This document shows, one piece after another, positions 33,803-43,447 of a stretch of DNA of 43,447 nucleotides. The DNA lies in contig KN817718.1 of assembly GCA_000827495.1 (NCBI GenBank), positions 1-43,447 on the forward strand, read 5' to 3'. Made by a program: the position numbers and the translations under genes. Numbering within the stretch: position 1 is the stretch's first letter; the number at the start of each line of letters is the position of its first letter. This stretch comes from Hypholoma sublateritium FD-334 SS-4 (Eukaryota > Basidiomycota > Agaricomycetes > Agaricales > Strophariaceae). Under the pieces are notes generated by a model that was not told where the DNA came from, made no database searches, and worked only from the letters and a program-made list of their open reading frames with translations.

Positions 33803-36204
33803 TCATCGCCGAACAAAGGTAACAGGGACGCTCTTGACACCGAGCGTCAGTCCAATCTTCGCATCAAGCACTCTCTCCTTCCACTGCCCCTTCGTCTCCT
33901 TCTCACGCAGTATGGGCTCGATCTTGTAGTCCCGGAGAAGCATCGTGAGGAATGCAACTGCCTCTGTTGTGGCAAACTTGCGTCCAATGCATGTCCGGGG
34001 GCCTAATAAGAGGAAAGTCAGCTGGCATCCCACTCGTCTCCTTGGACGTTACGAAAGATGAAAGTGTTTGGTTACCGATGCTGAAAGCGGAGAATGCCTC
34101 GGACTCGTTCGATACCTCGTACCACCGCGAGGGCCTGTATTCTTTGGGGTCTTCAAAGTAGCGTGGATTGTATTCTGCCGGCGTGAGGATAGTGAGTACG
34201 TCGTTCTGCCGCCATTTCTACAAATACCGGTGGGGCACATACGAGTTCCGACCATATCGATGATCACCTGGAGAAGGTTTAGCTACTTCTCAGAGTTGCA
34301 CGCTAAGCTTATGTACCTGAGTTCCTTTGGGTATGGGAACCGTCGTAACCCCTGCTTCCCCTAGTGGCTTGGGGATCTGTAAGGACGTATCTTCCAAGGC
34401 TTCACGAATCAGAATATAGCCGGAGGCTGATAATAAAGCGGTCCGTTTTCAATAATTGATTCTGCGTGATAAAGGGTGGATTGCGTACGGAACAATCGCA
34501 AGGCCTCGAAAAAGGCGGCAAGCACTTTGTTTAACTTCGCGTAATCATCGTATACCTGTGGCGTTCCGCGTAAGACCAGAAAAGCCGATCAAGCATTTAA
34601 GGGGCGACCTACTGGATTGCGGTCGCGCCCGACGACGGTGAGTATTTGCTGGTAAATTTCTTCTTGTAAATCGTCGTATATTGACAAAAGGCCGAGCGTA
34701 GCGGCAATAGTATGTGCGGTAGTTTCTGAAGGAGGTCATTATAGTCGCATCTATTTATAGCACGAGACGAGCAACTCACCGTGTCCCGCGAAAAGCATGA
34801 CATACACATTGCCAATCTGGATGATATCAGTGGACTTAGGTATTTTAGAAAAAGAGCCTTCCCACCAGCTCCGAGTCGTCAAGCTTGAATTTCCCCTCCT
34901 CCTCCTCACTCGCCCTCACGAGCATCGAGAATGCATCACTATCATCCACAGCTCCGTCAGATCCACGTGCCCTGATGTCGGCTTTCCGTTCTGCGACTTG
35001 CTCATGCATGAACGCTACAAGCTGCTCCTTCGCTTCGAAGCATTCTTGAATTCTGAAACGAGAGCCACGCCATACTCGTCAGCACTAACTCAGCAGCGAT
35101 AGACTGTGGACGGCATTTACTTTTTGATCGGCAATTTCCGAGTCCACTTAGGTGCAAAAGTGGAGATCATGAATGTATCAGCGGTAATGCGAAGTGCCTC
35201 TTGTACAGACATCCGACCATCCGAAGTACGTGCTGGCTCCGACCAGGTAAACGAGAACCCAAAGCCACATTTCCCAATGATTAAGAGTGCTAACTGCATT
35301 GGTGTCAACTGATAAGAAACTGCTATGAAGCTAGACTTGGCTAGGAACTCGCCTTGAACGTCAAGCTCTGCACAGCCGACACAGGAATTCGGTCTTTATT
35401 CGCCCATCCTTCTTCTGTTATCATCTCGTGGTATGTCTTTAGAGTTTCTGCCCAAACCACTTCATATCTACATCAAAGAGAGTATAAATCACCAATGCCA
35501 ATAAAATAGAGCATGCATACTGACAGCTTGTTATTAAATGCAGGGCCCATAATGCGTCGATGTTTGCGCCAGATATCTCCCTCGGCAGAGACAAGGTTCA
35601 TTCCCCATTGGCTACAGAATTACTTTATTTTAATCCCTGGTACCAGGATATGGACATAGATTTGTACTCACAGAAGTGATTTATTCGCCGATTCCACTTT
35701 CCCAAAGCTCCTCCCGCCACTGCTCGATGCGACCTGTCGGACCACATCAAGGTTTGCGGAATAAAAGGTAGGCGCGCCTGCGAGAAATGGGACTAGGGAA
35801 ATGGTGTCGTTTCCAAAGCGTGTGTACACTTTCCGCAGCAACAATAATGATGAGTGTGAGCCAGTCACTACTAGAACATGATACTCACGGTGATCGCGCC
35901 AACTCCAGCTGAACTTCAGGCTGGGGTTCCACCACGTTGCAGGAAACAGAACGCCAGGTAGGCTGATCGGATGGAAGGGTACGCGAATCCCTGGGAGGCT
36001 GCTCACAGCCTTCACGGCAGGTCCCGGTCAGTCGAGTTGTTTATGCAGCGTGACCATGACATGACGGCGTACCTTGAGCCCTCGTCGATATTCCAGCGCC
36101 TTCGATGTAATAAACAGGACGAAAAAAGCGATCACAAGTCCCTGAAGAGTTATGTGACTGTCTTCGAGAGATGGAAAAGTGTTGGTGTAGATTGAAGAAG
36201 ACAT
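33803..36204 (-). CDS. Cytochrome P450 monooxygenase (intact)
   Basis: Fourteen exons in phase: 36204-36073, 36009-35889, 35828-35672, 35611-35525, 35467-35353, 35293-35121, 35052-34866, 34816-34780, 34725-34613, 34555-34489, 34426-34317, 34267-34243, 34174-34076, 34002-33803 (540 aa). The N-terminal anchor is GLVIAFFVLFI. The C-helix is WRKHRRIMGPAF. The I-helix oxygen-binding motif is AGHETT (residues 334-339). The ExxR pair is Glu391-Arg394, and the PSRW motif precedes FSIGPRTCIGRKFA with heme ligand Cys479. A microsomal monooxygenase needing a P450 reductase is expected; no substrate can be given. The intron after residue ~204 has a GC donor (GCGAGT). The gene converges on the ABC transporter, 224 bp between stops. 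Confidence 0.92.
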
Positions 36205-36789
36205 GTTAACCAGCTTCAGAGTTCGACGTCGAGCCGCCGGCAGGGGACGATAGACTCAGGCCCGTCTACAAAGGACTTGGAAACTCTTGGAATTCTGCGT
36301 ACAGTGACGGCGGAAGGAGGAAAGATACCCACTATGTAGTAGTTACTGATCTGGCTGCTGGCAGGATGTATCCCAGAATTGTCAAGCCGGCTGCAGTGAC
36401 CAAGGCATATTTATAAGTAATTTATAGGTGTGAGAATATTTCGGAGATGATCAAGAGAGCAGCCTATCTGGGGTTTCCGGAGTACATGAGCAACTTCAGC
36501 AGGGCCTGAGGCTGTGGGACGGCGGTTCCAAACGCAGAAGTGTGGTACCGGGGGCGCGCAGCTATAGGCAGCTATCCTGGGTTGGGCCAGTTTTCGTGAG
36601 AACATCACTCGATTCATATCAGGGACGCACGCGCATAATATAAAGTTCCAACTCCAGTCAATGTTACGGGTCTCTCAATCGTTTTGTTCGCCGCCATACT
36701 AGATGGGAGTTGCCTCGATTTTGCCTTGAGACAAATTGGCGCAAGAAACGGCGGCAAACTCTTAGGGTCGTGCCCTGCTTCAAAGGAAA

Positions 36790-37195
36790 ATCAGTGCGTG
36801 ATGAAAGCTAGCGAGCGTACCGTTCCCTCTTCCAGATAGGTCGTTGATTGAACGGTAACTGTATCAAACCACACATCCGCGAACCGCGAGAGACGACGCG
36901 TGGAATATCCGGAGAGCCTTGAGGAACGTAGCTGAAGCCGTAGTGAGCTTGGGAGTAATCGTCGTGCAGCTGAGTGGTGATACAACAAATAACGCGCATT
37001 AGACAGGACCGTGAACGAAATAAAGACTCGCATAATTCCGTGGTGCATGTCCGGTATATTATCGATGACAACCAGCGAAGTAGTTGCGGCAAGAGTATGA
37101 GAGGCGGTTTCTGAAGTTAGCGGGCACATAAGCAACCATCGCCTTCTGGGGCAGCCCAGGTAAAAGGAAGGCAAAGATCATATTGTCATATTCAC
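36790..37195 (-). pseudogene. Cytochrome P450 remnant (I-helix to ExxR region)
   Basis: Minus-strand pieces resemble the middle of the neighbouring P450. A YDNMIFAFLLPG I-helix lead lies at ~37160-37195. An exon from 37110 reads ETASHTLAATTSLVV in place of ETTAHTIAATLGLLS. Further on comes DDYSQ, then, only after a one-base shift near 36953, LTTASATFLKALRIF, where the ExxR glutamate has become Lys. The following DTVTVQST/EEGT pieces fall in yet another frame, and no heme-Cys exon was found. It reads as a decayed tandem copy of the intact gene upstream. Confidence 0.6.
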
Positions 37196-37259
37196 CGAAA
37201 ATCAGGAGCGCGACTTGAGGGGACAGGTTGGCAGAGGCAGGTACAGATGCTCTGAATAC

Positions 37260-37660
37260 TTACCTCGAACGACAGCGAATGTAAATGAGAACGGTGATGA
37301 GGCCTTGCATCCCACCCGCCGCGGGCTAACCAGGACGCGTGAGCTGCAAAGTCCCAATTAATCTATGGAACCCTGGTCAACTGAAACGCGCGAGGTAATG
37401 AAAAACGGTGCGCATCAGCTCCAAGTCGTCCATGTTGTATGTCCTGAAAGGTGTTTCACCGCATTCAAGAGAGCGTTAGCCAGTGGGTCATGAAATCAGG
37501 ATAATCACCGATAGCCCAACGAGTACGCCCGAAAACATCTGTAATGATCTGAGAGCACCCGCATTAGTACCAGAAGTAAAAGCCAACGTATCCAGGTTGC
37601 CAGTAATGATGCTTTGAACAAAGGTGTAAAACTTTGGCGACCATTTAACCAGCTGCTGAG
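37260..37660 (-). other. Unrecognised degenerate coding-like segment
   Basis: Minus-strand frames include a strip WSPKFYTFVQSIITGN at ~37640 and an alternative DVFGRTRWAIGDYPDF at ~37530, both ending in stops. A TYNMDDLELMRTVFHYLAR strip follows near 37400. Splice-like borders exist but no continuous model works. It may be the 5' part of the P450 remnant or a separate decayed gene. Confidence 0.25.
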
Positions 37661-37882
37661 TTTGTAAACTAGGCCCAAAAGTAAGAGAAGAACCAGGACA
37701 AAATTAGGGCCTAGTTTCTATGATGCTTGTGATTTGTTTGGTTTGGGTGTCCGTGAGCAGGTCAAGTCTGGGGATGTCCCCGTACGCTGTTGGCACTAGC
37801 AAGCGTGATTTTGAGCTGACTTCTCCCTGTGGTTTTGGCAAAAAAAAATGCATGTATTCCAAGCGCAGGATGGTATTATACA

Positions 37883-38744
37883 TCACCGGGCTGTCGTCTG
37901 CTGGCCCGCTGCCCTCTCCGATATTCTGTCAGTTAGTGAGGCATCGGCGGCATGGGGTGCTGGGACTTCTAACTTCGAATTCACCTCGCGCTTTATAGAT
38001 CGCATGTCGCCCTTGAATCCGATGTAGTAAACCCGGGAGACTTCGCCACCTACAGAGTCGTTCTTGGGAGGAGATCGTTAAAAAAGCGCTCGATAAGGCT
38101 GCGCGCTGTACGTACGAAAAACAACGAGAGCGAATGGACACTAGCGAACGTCGCAGCCCGCATTGGGTATTCAACAACCCCCGTCTCACCCTCCAGAAGG
38201 CTGATGTTGAGGTGCGCTCTTGTTGCTTCCGCTTCTGCGAAATCGACTATTGTCGAACGGTTTGCATATATCTGGAGGTGACGCGGGGCTACCTCCCCTC
38301 TTCCTGAGCAGTGAGGGCAGTAAGACCCTGATTATCTGAAAAATTAGGCGTATTTACCTAGCTTCAACAGTATGGACTTGATTCGGACGTTCTCTATGAA
38401 CGGAATGTGAACAATGAGCTGGGAAGGATATCCTGATAAGTATGCATGCTCATAGTTGTGAATAGTGCGCAGGCAACCACGCACCTGATCATCAACACTT
38501 GAGTCCAAATATTTCACGTTATCCTCCCGTTGATCCCAGGGCTTGACGACCTCCTTCGCATCCTCGGGCACTGTGAGGTTGAGGCCGTGAATGCTTGACT
38601 CGATGAATGTCTACATGAGCGGAACGGCGGTGATCGCAGCGCTCACTTGTCTCTGTCGACGACCCCGTACAGGTTCGAGAGCCCCACCCCGCCGAGGTCG
38701 GCGGCGAGCGAGTTGTGTGAGGTGTCCGAGTCGTTCGCGGCCAT
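37883..38744 (-). CDS. PITH-domain protein (TXNL1/proteasome-interacting type)
   Basis: Exons 38744-38647, 38593-38485, 38418-38358, 38303-38116 and 38062-37883 encode 211 aa, in phase to a clean stop. The start is AANDSDTSHNSLAADLGGVG, then NLYGVVDRDNIHGLNL, KPWDQREDNVKYLDSSVDDQ, LIVHIPFIENVRIKSILLKLG, PRHLQIYAN, and VYYIGFKGDMRSIKRE. This is the complete PITH beta-sandwich without an attached thioredoxin domain, as in most fungi. PITH proteins (human PITHD1, TXNL1) contact the 26S proteasome or regulate gene expression; the fungal role is not settled. It is divergent from MRPS5 with only 135 bp between start codons. Confidence 0.9.
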
Positions 38745-38879
38745 TCAAGTATAAGTCAAGCAGGCCCACGGCGAGCCGACTGCGACGCGTCAGTGGCGAA
38801 TTCCCATTTGGGCCATTTTCCCTCGCTGTTTGGTCGCCGCGAGCAGACCCGAACAGCACATTTTTTCTCCCCGCACCTC
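38745..38879. promoter_or_regulatory. Bidirectional promoter, PITH protein / MRPS5
   Basis: 135 bp between divergent start codons of two housekeeping genes, GC-rich, without a TATA box that I can support. Both core promoters must lie here or inside the leaders. Confidence 0.55.
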
Positions 38880-40707
38880 ATGCACCGCCTGCTGCGCCCC
38901 GTCTCGCGCGCGATACGCACGCAGGGATCTGCCTCATGTAGCAGGCACCTCGCCCGAGCACTCCCTGCCGCCCAGACGCGCAGCTTTGGCGCTACCGGCG
39001 CCGCGCGCAAAAACAAAAAAATGACGGACGTCGATGACCTGTTCTTCGGCGCTGAGGAGGCGGAGGTAGAAGACGCCGTTTCTGTGAAACCGACTGCGAT
39101 ACCGGCCGCAGGTACGTGGAGGGCCCCGTCGCTTTGCGGTGTGCTCATAGCTGGCAGATGTCAAGGACCAACCCCAAAAACCTCGAGCGCCGGCGGCAGA
39201 AGGTACGGAACACCGCGTGCATGCAGCTGGATCTACTAATATCTGTACAGCCAAGGTCATTGAGGTGGACTCGGAGGTCGACGCGAACCCGGATACCTTT
39301 GGCTTTCTAGCGGAAGGTGCGTTGGCGAATAACCGGAGTATAACCATACTGACGAACAGTGTAGAGGAGCCTGTGGAGGAGGAACCTGTGGAAGAGGAAA
39401 CTTTGACGACAACACCAGATGTAGACTTTAACGCGGACGAGTACTTCGCGTCGTGGCTTTCGCCTGAAGCGAGGGATGCCCTGGATACCCGAGGTGCGTA
39501 GAGCCAGTCCTCCTTGTCCGCAGGCTCACATAGTTGGCAGGCGGCAACCAATACGACTACATCTGCACGTTGCTCGAGACGGAGCCCGCTCAGAATTTCC
39601 TGGGCACCCTAGAGAATGAATATGAGGACTTTGAGCGCCTCTGGGCCCTGTACGAGTGGAGGAGGGCCACCGACCCCCAGGCCATTGTCCCCTTCCTTGC
39701 CTTCTTGCTACGGCGCGGTGTACTGCTCAAAGCCCCATCGCTGGAAGCGAAGAGCGCGGAGGATTGCGTTGCGTCCGTGCAACCTGAGACTGTCACAACG
39801 GCCTTCAGCACCCTTGCCGACGGCCAGTGGAAAATAGACGACGCCTCCAGTTAGTAGCCTGCCAGGTGTTCAGTTTGCGTCGCTTACGCCCCCCACAGAG
39901 CCACCCAGCCAGACCCTCGACTACCCAGACCTCATGCAGCCCGACCCGATCCTCGACCCTCGCGACGTCACTGAGTTCCCCGCAACACCCGATTCACCCT
40001 TCAGCAACCGCGTCATCGTTCGTAATCACCGTTCTGTGTTCCACACCTACCCCTCTGGTACGGACGACTTGCTCGGCGACGACGAAAGCGAGCACGGGAA
40101 GCCCGTGGATGTCCAACGGGAATACATGAAGACGACAGTCGCCTTAACTAGGTACTATGCTGAGCTGCACCAGACGGTCCTCATGCGGCGTAGAGTCGTG
40201 CACCAGACGGGCAAGGGAAAGGTCTCGAGCCTGTTCTACCTGATCCTCCTCGGCGATGGCAAGGGGTTGGTGGGCTACGGCTCGGGCCAGCACGATGAAC
40301 GTGAGAAAGCCGTCCGTATGGCGCGTATCGACGCGTTCCGCAACATGGACACCGTCGCGCGTTTCGAGGACCGCACTATATGGACGGAGATGTCGACCAA
40401 GTTCGGCGCGACCCAGATACACCTGCGCCCCCGCCCCGTCGGTTTCGGCCTGCGCTGCAACCCGTATCTGCACCAGATCATGCGCGCAGCTGGCTTCAAG
40501 GATATCAGCGCCAAGGTCTGGGGCAGCCGCAATAAGCTGAACGTGATCAAGGCGGTGATTCGCATGCTGCACGCCGGCCACGCTCCGACGGGCATGGGCG
40601 ATGGTCTCGGCGGCAAGGGCAAGACGATGGAGCGCGGCTTTGGGATGCGCGACAAGGGTGAGATCGAGCGGGCAAGGGGAAGGAAACTGATCAATCTCAG
40701 GAAGTAA
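38880..40707 (+). CDS. MRPS5: Mitochondrial small-subunit ribosomal protein uS5m
   Basis: Exons 38880-39111, 39158-39202, 39251-39493, 39541-39849 and 39899-40707 encode 545 aa. An Arg-rich, acid-free presequence (MHRLLRPVSRAIRTQG, ending near RSFGA) targets mitochondria. A long acidic, poorly conserved middle follows (PVEEEPVEEETL). The S5 double-stranded-RNA-like domain begins at RRRVVHQTGKGKVSSLFYLI, and the S5 C-domain runs GDGKGLVGYGSGQHDEREKA, RPRPVGFGLRCNPY, AGFKDISAKVWGSRNKLNVI. uS5m helps form the mRNA entry channel and decoding fidelity centre of the mitoribosome. ATG 38880 is chosen because it begins the presequence. A longer upstream frame lacks an ATG. Confidence 0.93.
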
Positions 40708-41168
40708 TCGCACATTATTAGCTACATACTGTTAGAAATTGCGGCTTGCTCATCTCTGACCTTCGCGTCAATTTAATTATAATTCACATCTAGTTCTTTC
40801 ACCTCGGCCCCGAAGTATGGAATTAACAGGGATTTTGTTCATTTGTGTAGCAAAATCATTATTTGAGGTTCTACATAGCTATGCCAATGTAAAATTTGGA
40901 CATACGCACAGGTAACGGGGATACAAAGGAAATTTGTTGTAGTTGGATACAAAGTGTATATATATACAGTAATGCGCAAAAGTCCTGTTGGAGGATGAGA
41001 GATATGCAAAAGAAACCTGTTGGAGGATGTGAGATGTGCGGAAGTCCTGTTGGAGGATGTAGTGCTTGAGCCGCAGCCGACACTAGATGATCATGATGAG
41101 ATGATAGTAGTTCCGAGATTCATGAGATGAGCAAGCAGAAAAGAACCCAACGCGTCCCTGGTCACTAA
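40708..41168. other. Intergenic, MRPS5 / cystathionine gamma-synthase (convergent)
   Basis: 461 bp between two stops. It contains both 3' ends, an AT run (TATATATATAC near 40958) and the tandem repeat listed separately. Confidence 0.6.
40976..41063. repeat. Three-copy ~31-bp tandem repeat
   Basis: Copies at about 40976-41005, 41006-41037 and 41038-41063. Each carries CCTGTTGGAGGATG, with intervening GAGATATGC/GAGATGTGC. Copies differ by a few bases and 1-2 bp length changes, and the last is partial. It sits in the shared 3' region, outside coding sequence. Confidence 0.85.
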
Positions 41169-43189
41169 TCACGCCGCCGCCACCACAGCGCGCTCAGCCG
41201 CCGTCAGAGCGGTCTCGAACGACGCGAGCAGCGTCTGCGCATCCTCCATCCCAACGCTGAGGCGCACGAGACCCTCCTCGACGCCGTACTGCGCCGCCCA
41301 GTCCAGCTCACCGAAGTGCGCGAGGATCGTGAACGGGCACGCGAGCGTGAAGTTCGTGCCGAGGCTCGGGCCCTTGTAGAATGGCAGCGCGTCGAAGAAG
41401 GCGCGCGACGCCGCGAGCGAGGTGAACGTCAGCGAGAAGAGCCCGCCGAAGCCGCCTTCCTCGGCGCCGCCCGTGATGCGGCACTTATCGTAGTTCACGG
41501 GTGTGGTGTACTTGGGGTAGAACACTTCCTTGATCGCGGGGGCGGGCGCACCGCCCGCGAGCGAGCGCGCGCGGAGGAAGTCGCAGACGGCCTCGGTGTT
41601 TCCGTCGATGACGCGCACGCGGCGCTTGAAGTCGCGCGAGTTACGCTCCATGAAGATGGCGTCCTCGTCGAAGTAGACGTCCTCGAAGGTGGCTACGAGG
41701 TGGGTTTTCAGGGCGGCGTAGTAGCGACCCTGCGGGTTCAGAATGAGACTGTAGAGAGGTCAGCACATGCACTGCAGAGATCCAGCAAAACATACCCACC
41801 TACCACCCATAACATTGGACGCCCCGCTGAACACCTTGGTCAGACTGCTGACCAGGATATCGGCGTAGGGTAGCACCTGCACGTTGACGAAGTTGCCAAC
41901 AGTCTCGTCGATGACGATAAGGAAGTCGTATTTGTCCGCTAAAGCGCGCAGGCGAGGGAGATTGGGCGAGCGTAGCAATGGGTTGGAAGGGAACTCGGTG
42001 AAGAGTGCCAAAATGGGTGGTTTGGTATTATCGCGAGCAGATTCACCTTCGAGGAGCTTTTCTAGGTCGTCGATATCGCTGTCGAGGCCAAATCCAAAGA
42101 AGTGACATCCTGGGCCCCATTTCTGGAGAGTTTTGAGGGTATCGATGTATGGAAATCTAAAAATACACGCGTTAATTGTCTTCGAGTCGCTCAAGTACAA
42201 AATCCTCACCCAAAGCAAACACTCTTCGCCGGTGGTCTAGTGGCCAGGGAGATGTTATGCGCGCTCCAGATGGCAGACATTCCGGTTGGATAAAGAAAGA
42301 CGTCGTCCGCGGCTACACTGCTAACTCCGCGCACGCTGGGACCAACGAGAAATTCATTCGGTGGTTGATCGTGGCTATGGTCCATTAAAACACCGGCAAC
42401 TCTGGAGCGGAGCACGCGTTTCGCGAGCGCTGCCGCTTCAAGGGGCAGGTTTCGTCCGTAACGCTCCTCCAGGTATACAGTATCAGGATTGAGCTCTTCG
42501 GACGCGGTTGCTCGATGTGAGTTTGTACTCCCGGTGTCAGACGAAAACACTGGGCTCTTCATGGCTGAATAGTGGCGATTATGGCCCTTGACGGCACCGA
42601 CTGGGCTGGTCGGCCGTTGAATCGCAGCTGAGGTTGCGTTGGGGAGAAGCGCAAGACAGCGCTCTGCAAGGCGACTAGAGATACCCAAACCGGTGTGTTG
42701 CCAAAATTGTTTTGCAATGTGGAATGCGTCCGCTCGGAAGAGTACGATGTGAAGATCAGCGCACGATTTTGAGCTGCCTGGAGGCGCGCCGTTGTTCTGC
42801 ACTTCCTCTGGGCATATGAAGAGATGCATGAGGCGTGCGTTGGTAGGCGTCCCTAAAACGGCAGACCGGTTCTCGATAAAGCTTCGACACTCTTCTGCCA
42901 CCTTTTGCGTCGGGAAGAGCATGCATCTCTCGCCCCCGAGATTATATTTTTGCTCGCAGAACGCAGCCAGCTGAACAGCCAATTAGCAGACACTGCAAGC
43001 AGAGCGACTGTGACTCACCTTCTGGATGCTGAGATGAATGAAGAATCTGGGGTATCCCGACACCATAGTATCCACTACGCGCGCGTCTCCCTCCTCGTAC
43101 CAGACATTATCGCGCCATGTTGGTAACGACACGGAGATCGCGTGTGGAGTATGCGGGGGCACCGCAAGGCCCACAGCTTGATTTACCAT
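41169..43189 (-). CDS. Cystathionine gamma-synthase (PLP-dependent)
   Basis: Exons 43189-43019, 42970-42210, 42156-41800 and 41748-41169 give 622 aa, the usual large fungal form. It condenses O-acylhomoserine with cysteine in trans-sulfuration toward methionine. The N-terminal extension ([19 protein letters not shown] to FIHLSIQK, then LAAFCEQKY) is the fungal-specific part. The Cys/Met-metabolism PLP domain includes [41 protein letters not shown], the PLP-nitrogen aspartate in [10 protein letters not shown] (~Asp394) and the Schiff-base lysine in SSLTKVFSG (~Lys418). The C-terminus [22 protein letters not shown] is the expected end. Exon 3's donor must be the second GTGGGT (41799), because the earlier GTAGGT breaks phase. 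Confidence 0.92.
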
Positions 43190-43447
43190 TTTTATCGGGT
43201 AATGACAGGATATAGCTTGTGGCACTTCCACGAACTCGAAGCTTGGGTAGTAGGTACAGCATCAGTAAAAGGTAGAAAAAATGCTTTCACGTTTCAACTC
43301 CGACACCTAGGTGGCGGTGTTAGGGTTGTATATACTGGCTTATGGGGCATTGTATGGAAAGTATCAGCACGTCTTGAATTCCAAAGGAGGGGACACAATG
43401 ATAGTAGATAATATATATACGACGGGCTGCTGTGTACCATATATCGT
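43190..43447. other. Upstream region of cystathionine gamma-synthase
   Basis: 258 bp to the window edge. A TATATAC motif at about 43328-43334 lies ~140 nt before the start codon and could be its core promoter. No gene is seen on the plus strand. Confidence 0.4.

Noticed and set aside
40144..40713. 189-codon minus-strand frame
   Set aside because: Exact antisense of the conserved uS5m C-terminal exon; a GC-driven shadow frame.
41316..41873. 185-codon plus-strand frame
   Set aside because: Antisense of the cystathionine gamma-synthase C-terminal exons; composition is Glu/Arg/Val-rich as expected of a shadow.
42225..42260. tRNA-like string (GGTGGTCTAGTGGCCAGG)
   Set aside because: It resembles a tRNA D-arm but lies inside the coding exon of cystathionine gamma-synthase, and no acceptor stem or T-arm follows.
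1..43447. Secondary-metabolite gene cluster
   Set aside because: P450, SDR, hydrolase and transporter genes are present, but no backbone synthase is seen and housekeeping genes are interspersed.
1..43447. CRISPR array, prokaryotic operon or viral genome
   Set aside because: All real genes have spliceosomal introns. The tandem repeats have no spacer structure.

Overview
This window reads as nuclear DNA of a filamentous basidiomycete, most likely an agaricomycete. Genes on both strands are cut by many short GT-AG introns of about 50-70 bp. The families are typical of mushrooms: an arrestin-like protein, cytochrome P450s, an MRP-type ABC transporter, a fungal-type cystathionine gamma-synthase and a PITH-domain protein. 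Exon models were built by hand from reading frame, splice dinucleotides and phase; none has been checked against RNA or a database.

Left part (1-9.1 kb): a 13-bp GC-rich minisatellite, a P450 that is intact for its first ~178 residues and then lost (minus), a short-chain dehydrogenase (plus), an arrestin-like gene (minus), a ~2.9 kb stretch with no gene I recognise, and an NAD(P)-binding epimerase/RmlD-type gene (plus). Then come ~3.8 kb without a supportable gene.

Middle (12.9-25.9 kb): a 91-residue unknown protein; LSM8 of the U6 snRNP (minus), divergent from a triose-phosphate-transporter-family membrane protein (plus) that carries two very large T-rich introns (2.6 and 1.1 kb); a CsbD-like small protein (minus); a TenA/heme-oxygenase-like protein (minus); an alpha/beta hydrolase (plus); and a disordered protein carrying a canonical-looking eIF4E-binding motif (plus).

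Right part (27-43.4 kb): a 35-exon MRP/ABCC-type transporter that lacks part of its first transmembrane domain; an intact 14-exon P450 (minus) convergent with it; a broken second P450 remnant; a PITH-domain protein (minus) divergent from mitochondrial ribosomal protein uS5m/MRPS5 (plus); a three-copy 32-bp tandem repeat; and cystathionine gamma-synthase (minus), whose start lies near the right edge.

The gene order mixes housekeeping functions (LSM8, MRPS5, methionine synthesis) with accessory metabolism (P450s, SDR, ABC transporter, hydrolase). I do not see a coherent biosynthetic cluster. The more unusual signals are the T-rich giant introns with internal duplication, the transporter with a missing membrane segment, two GC-AG introns required by phase, an in-frame stop-free intron in the TenA gene, and the eIF4E-binding candidate.
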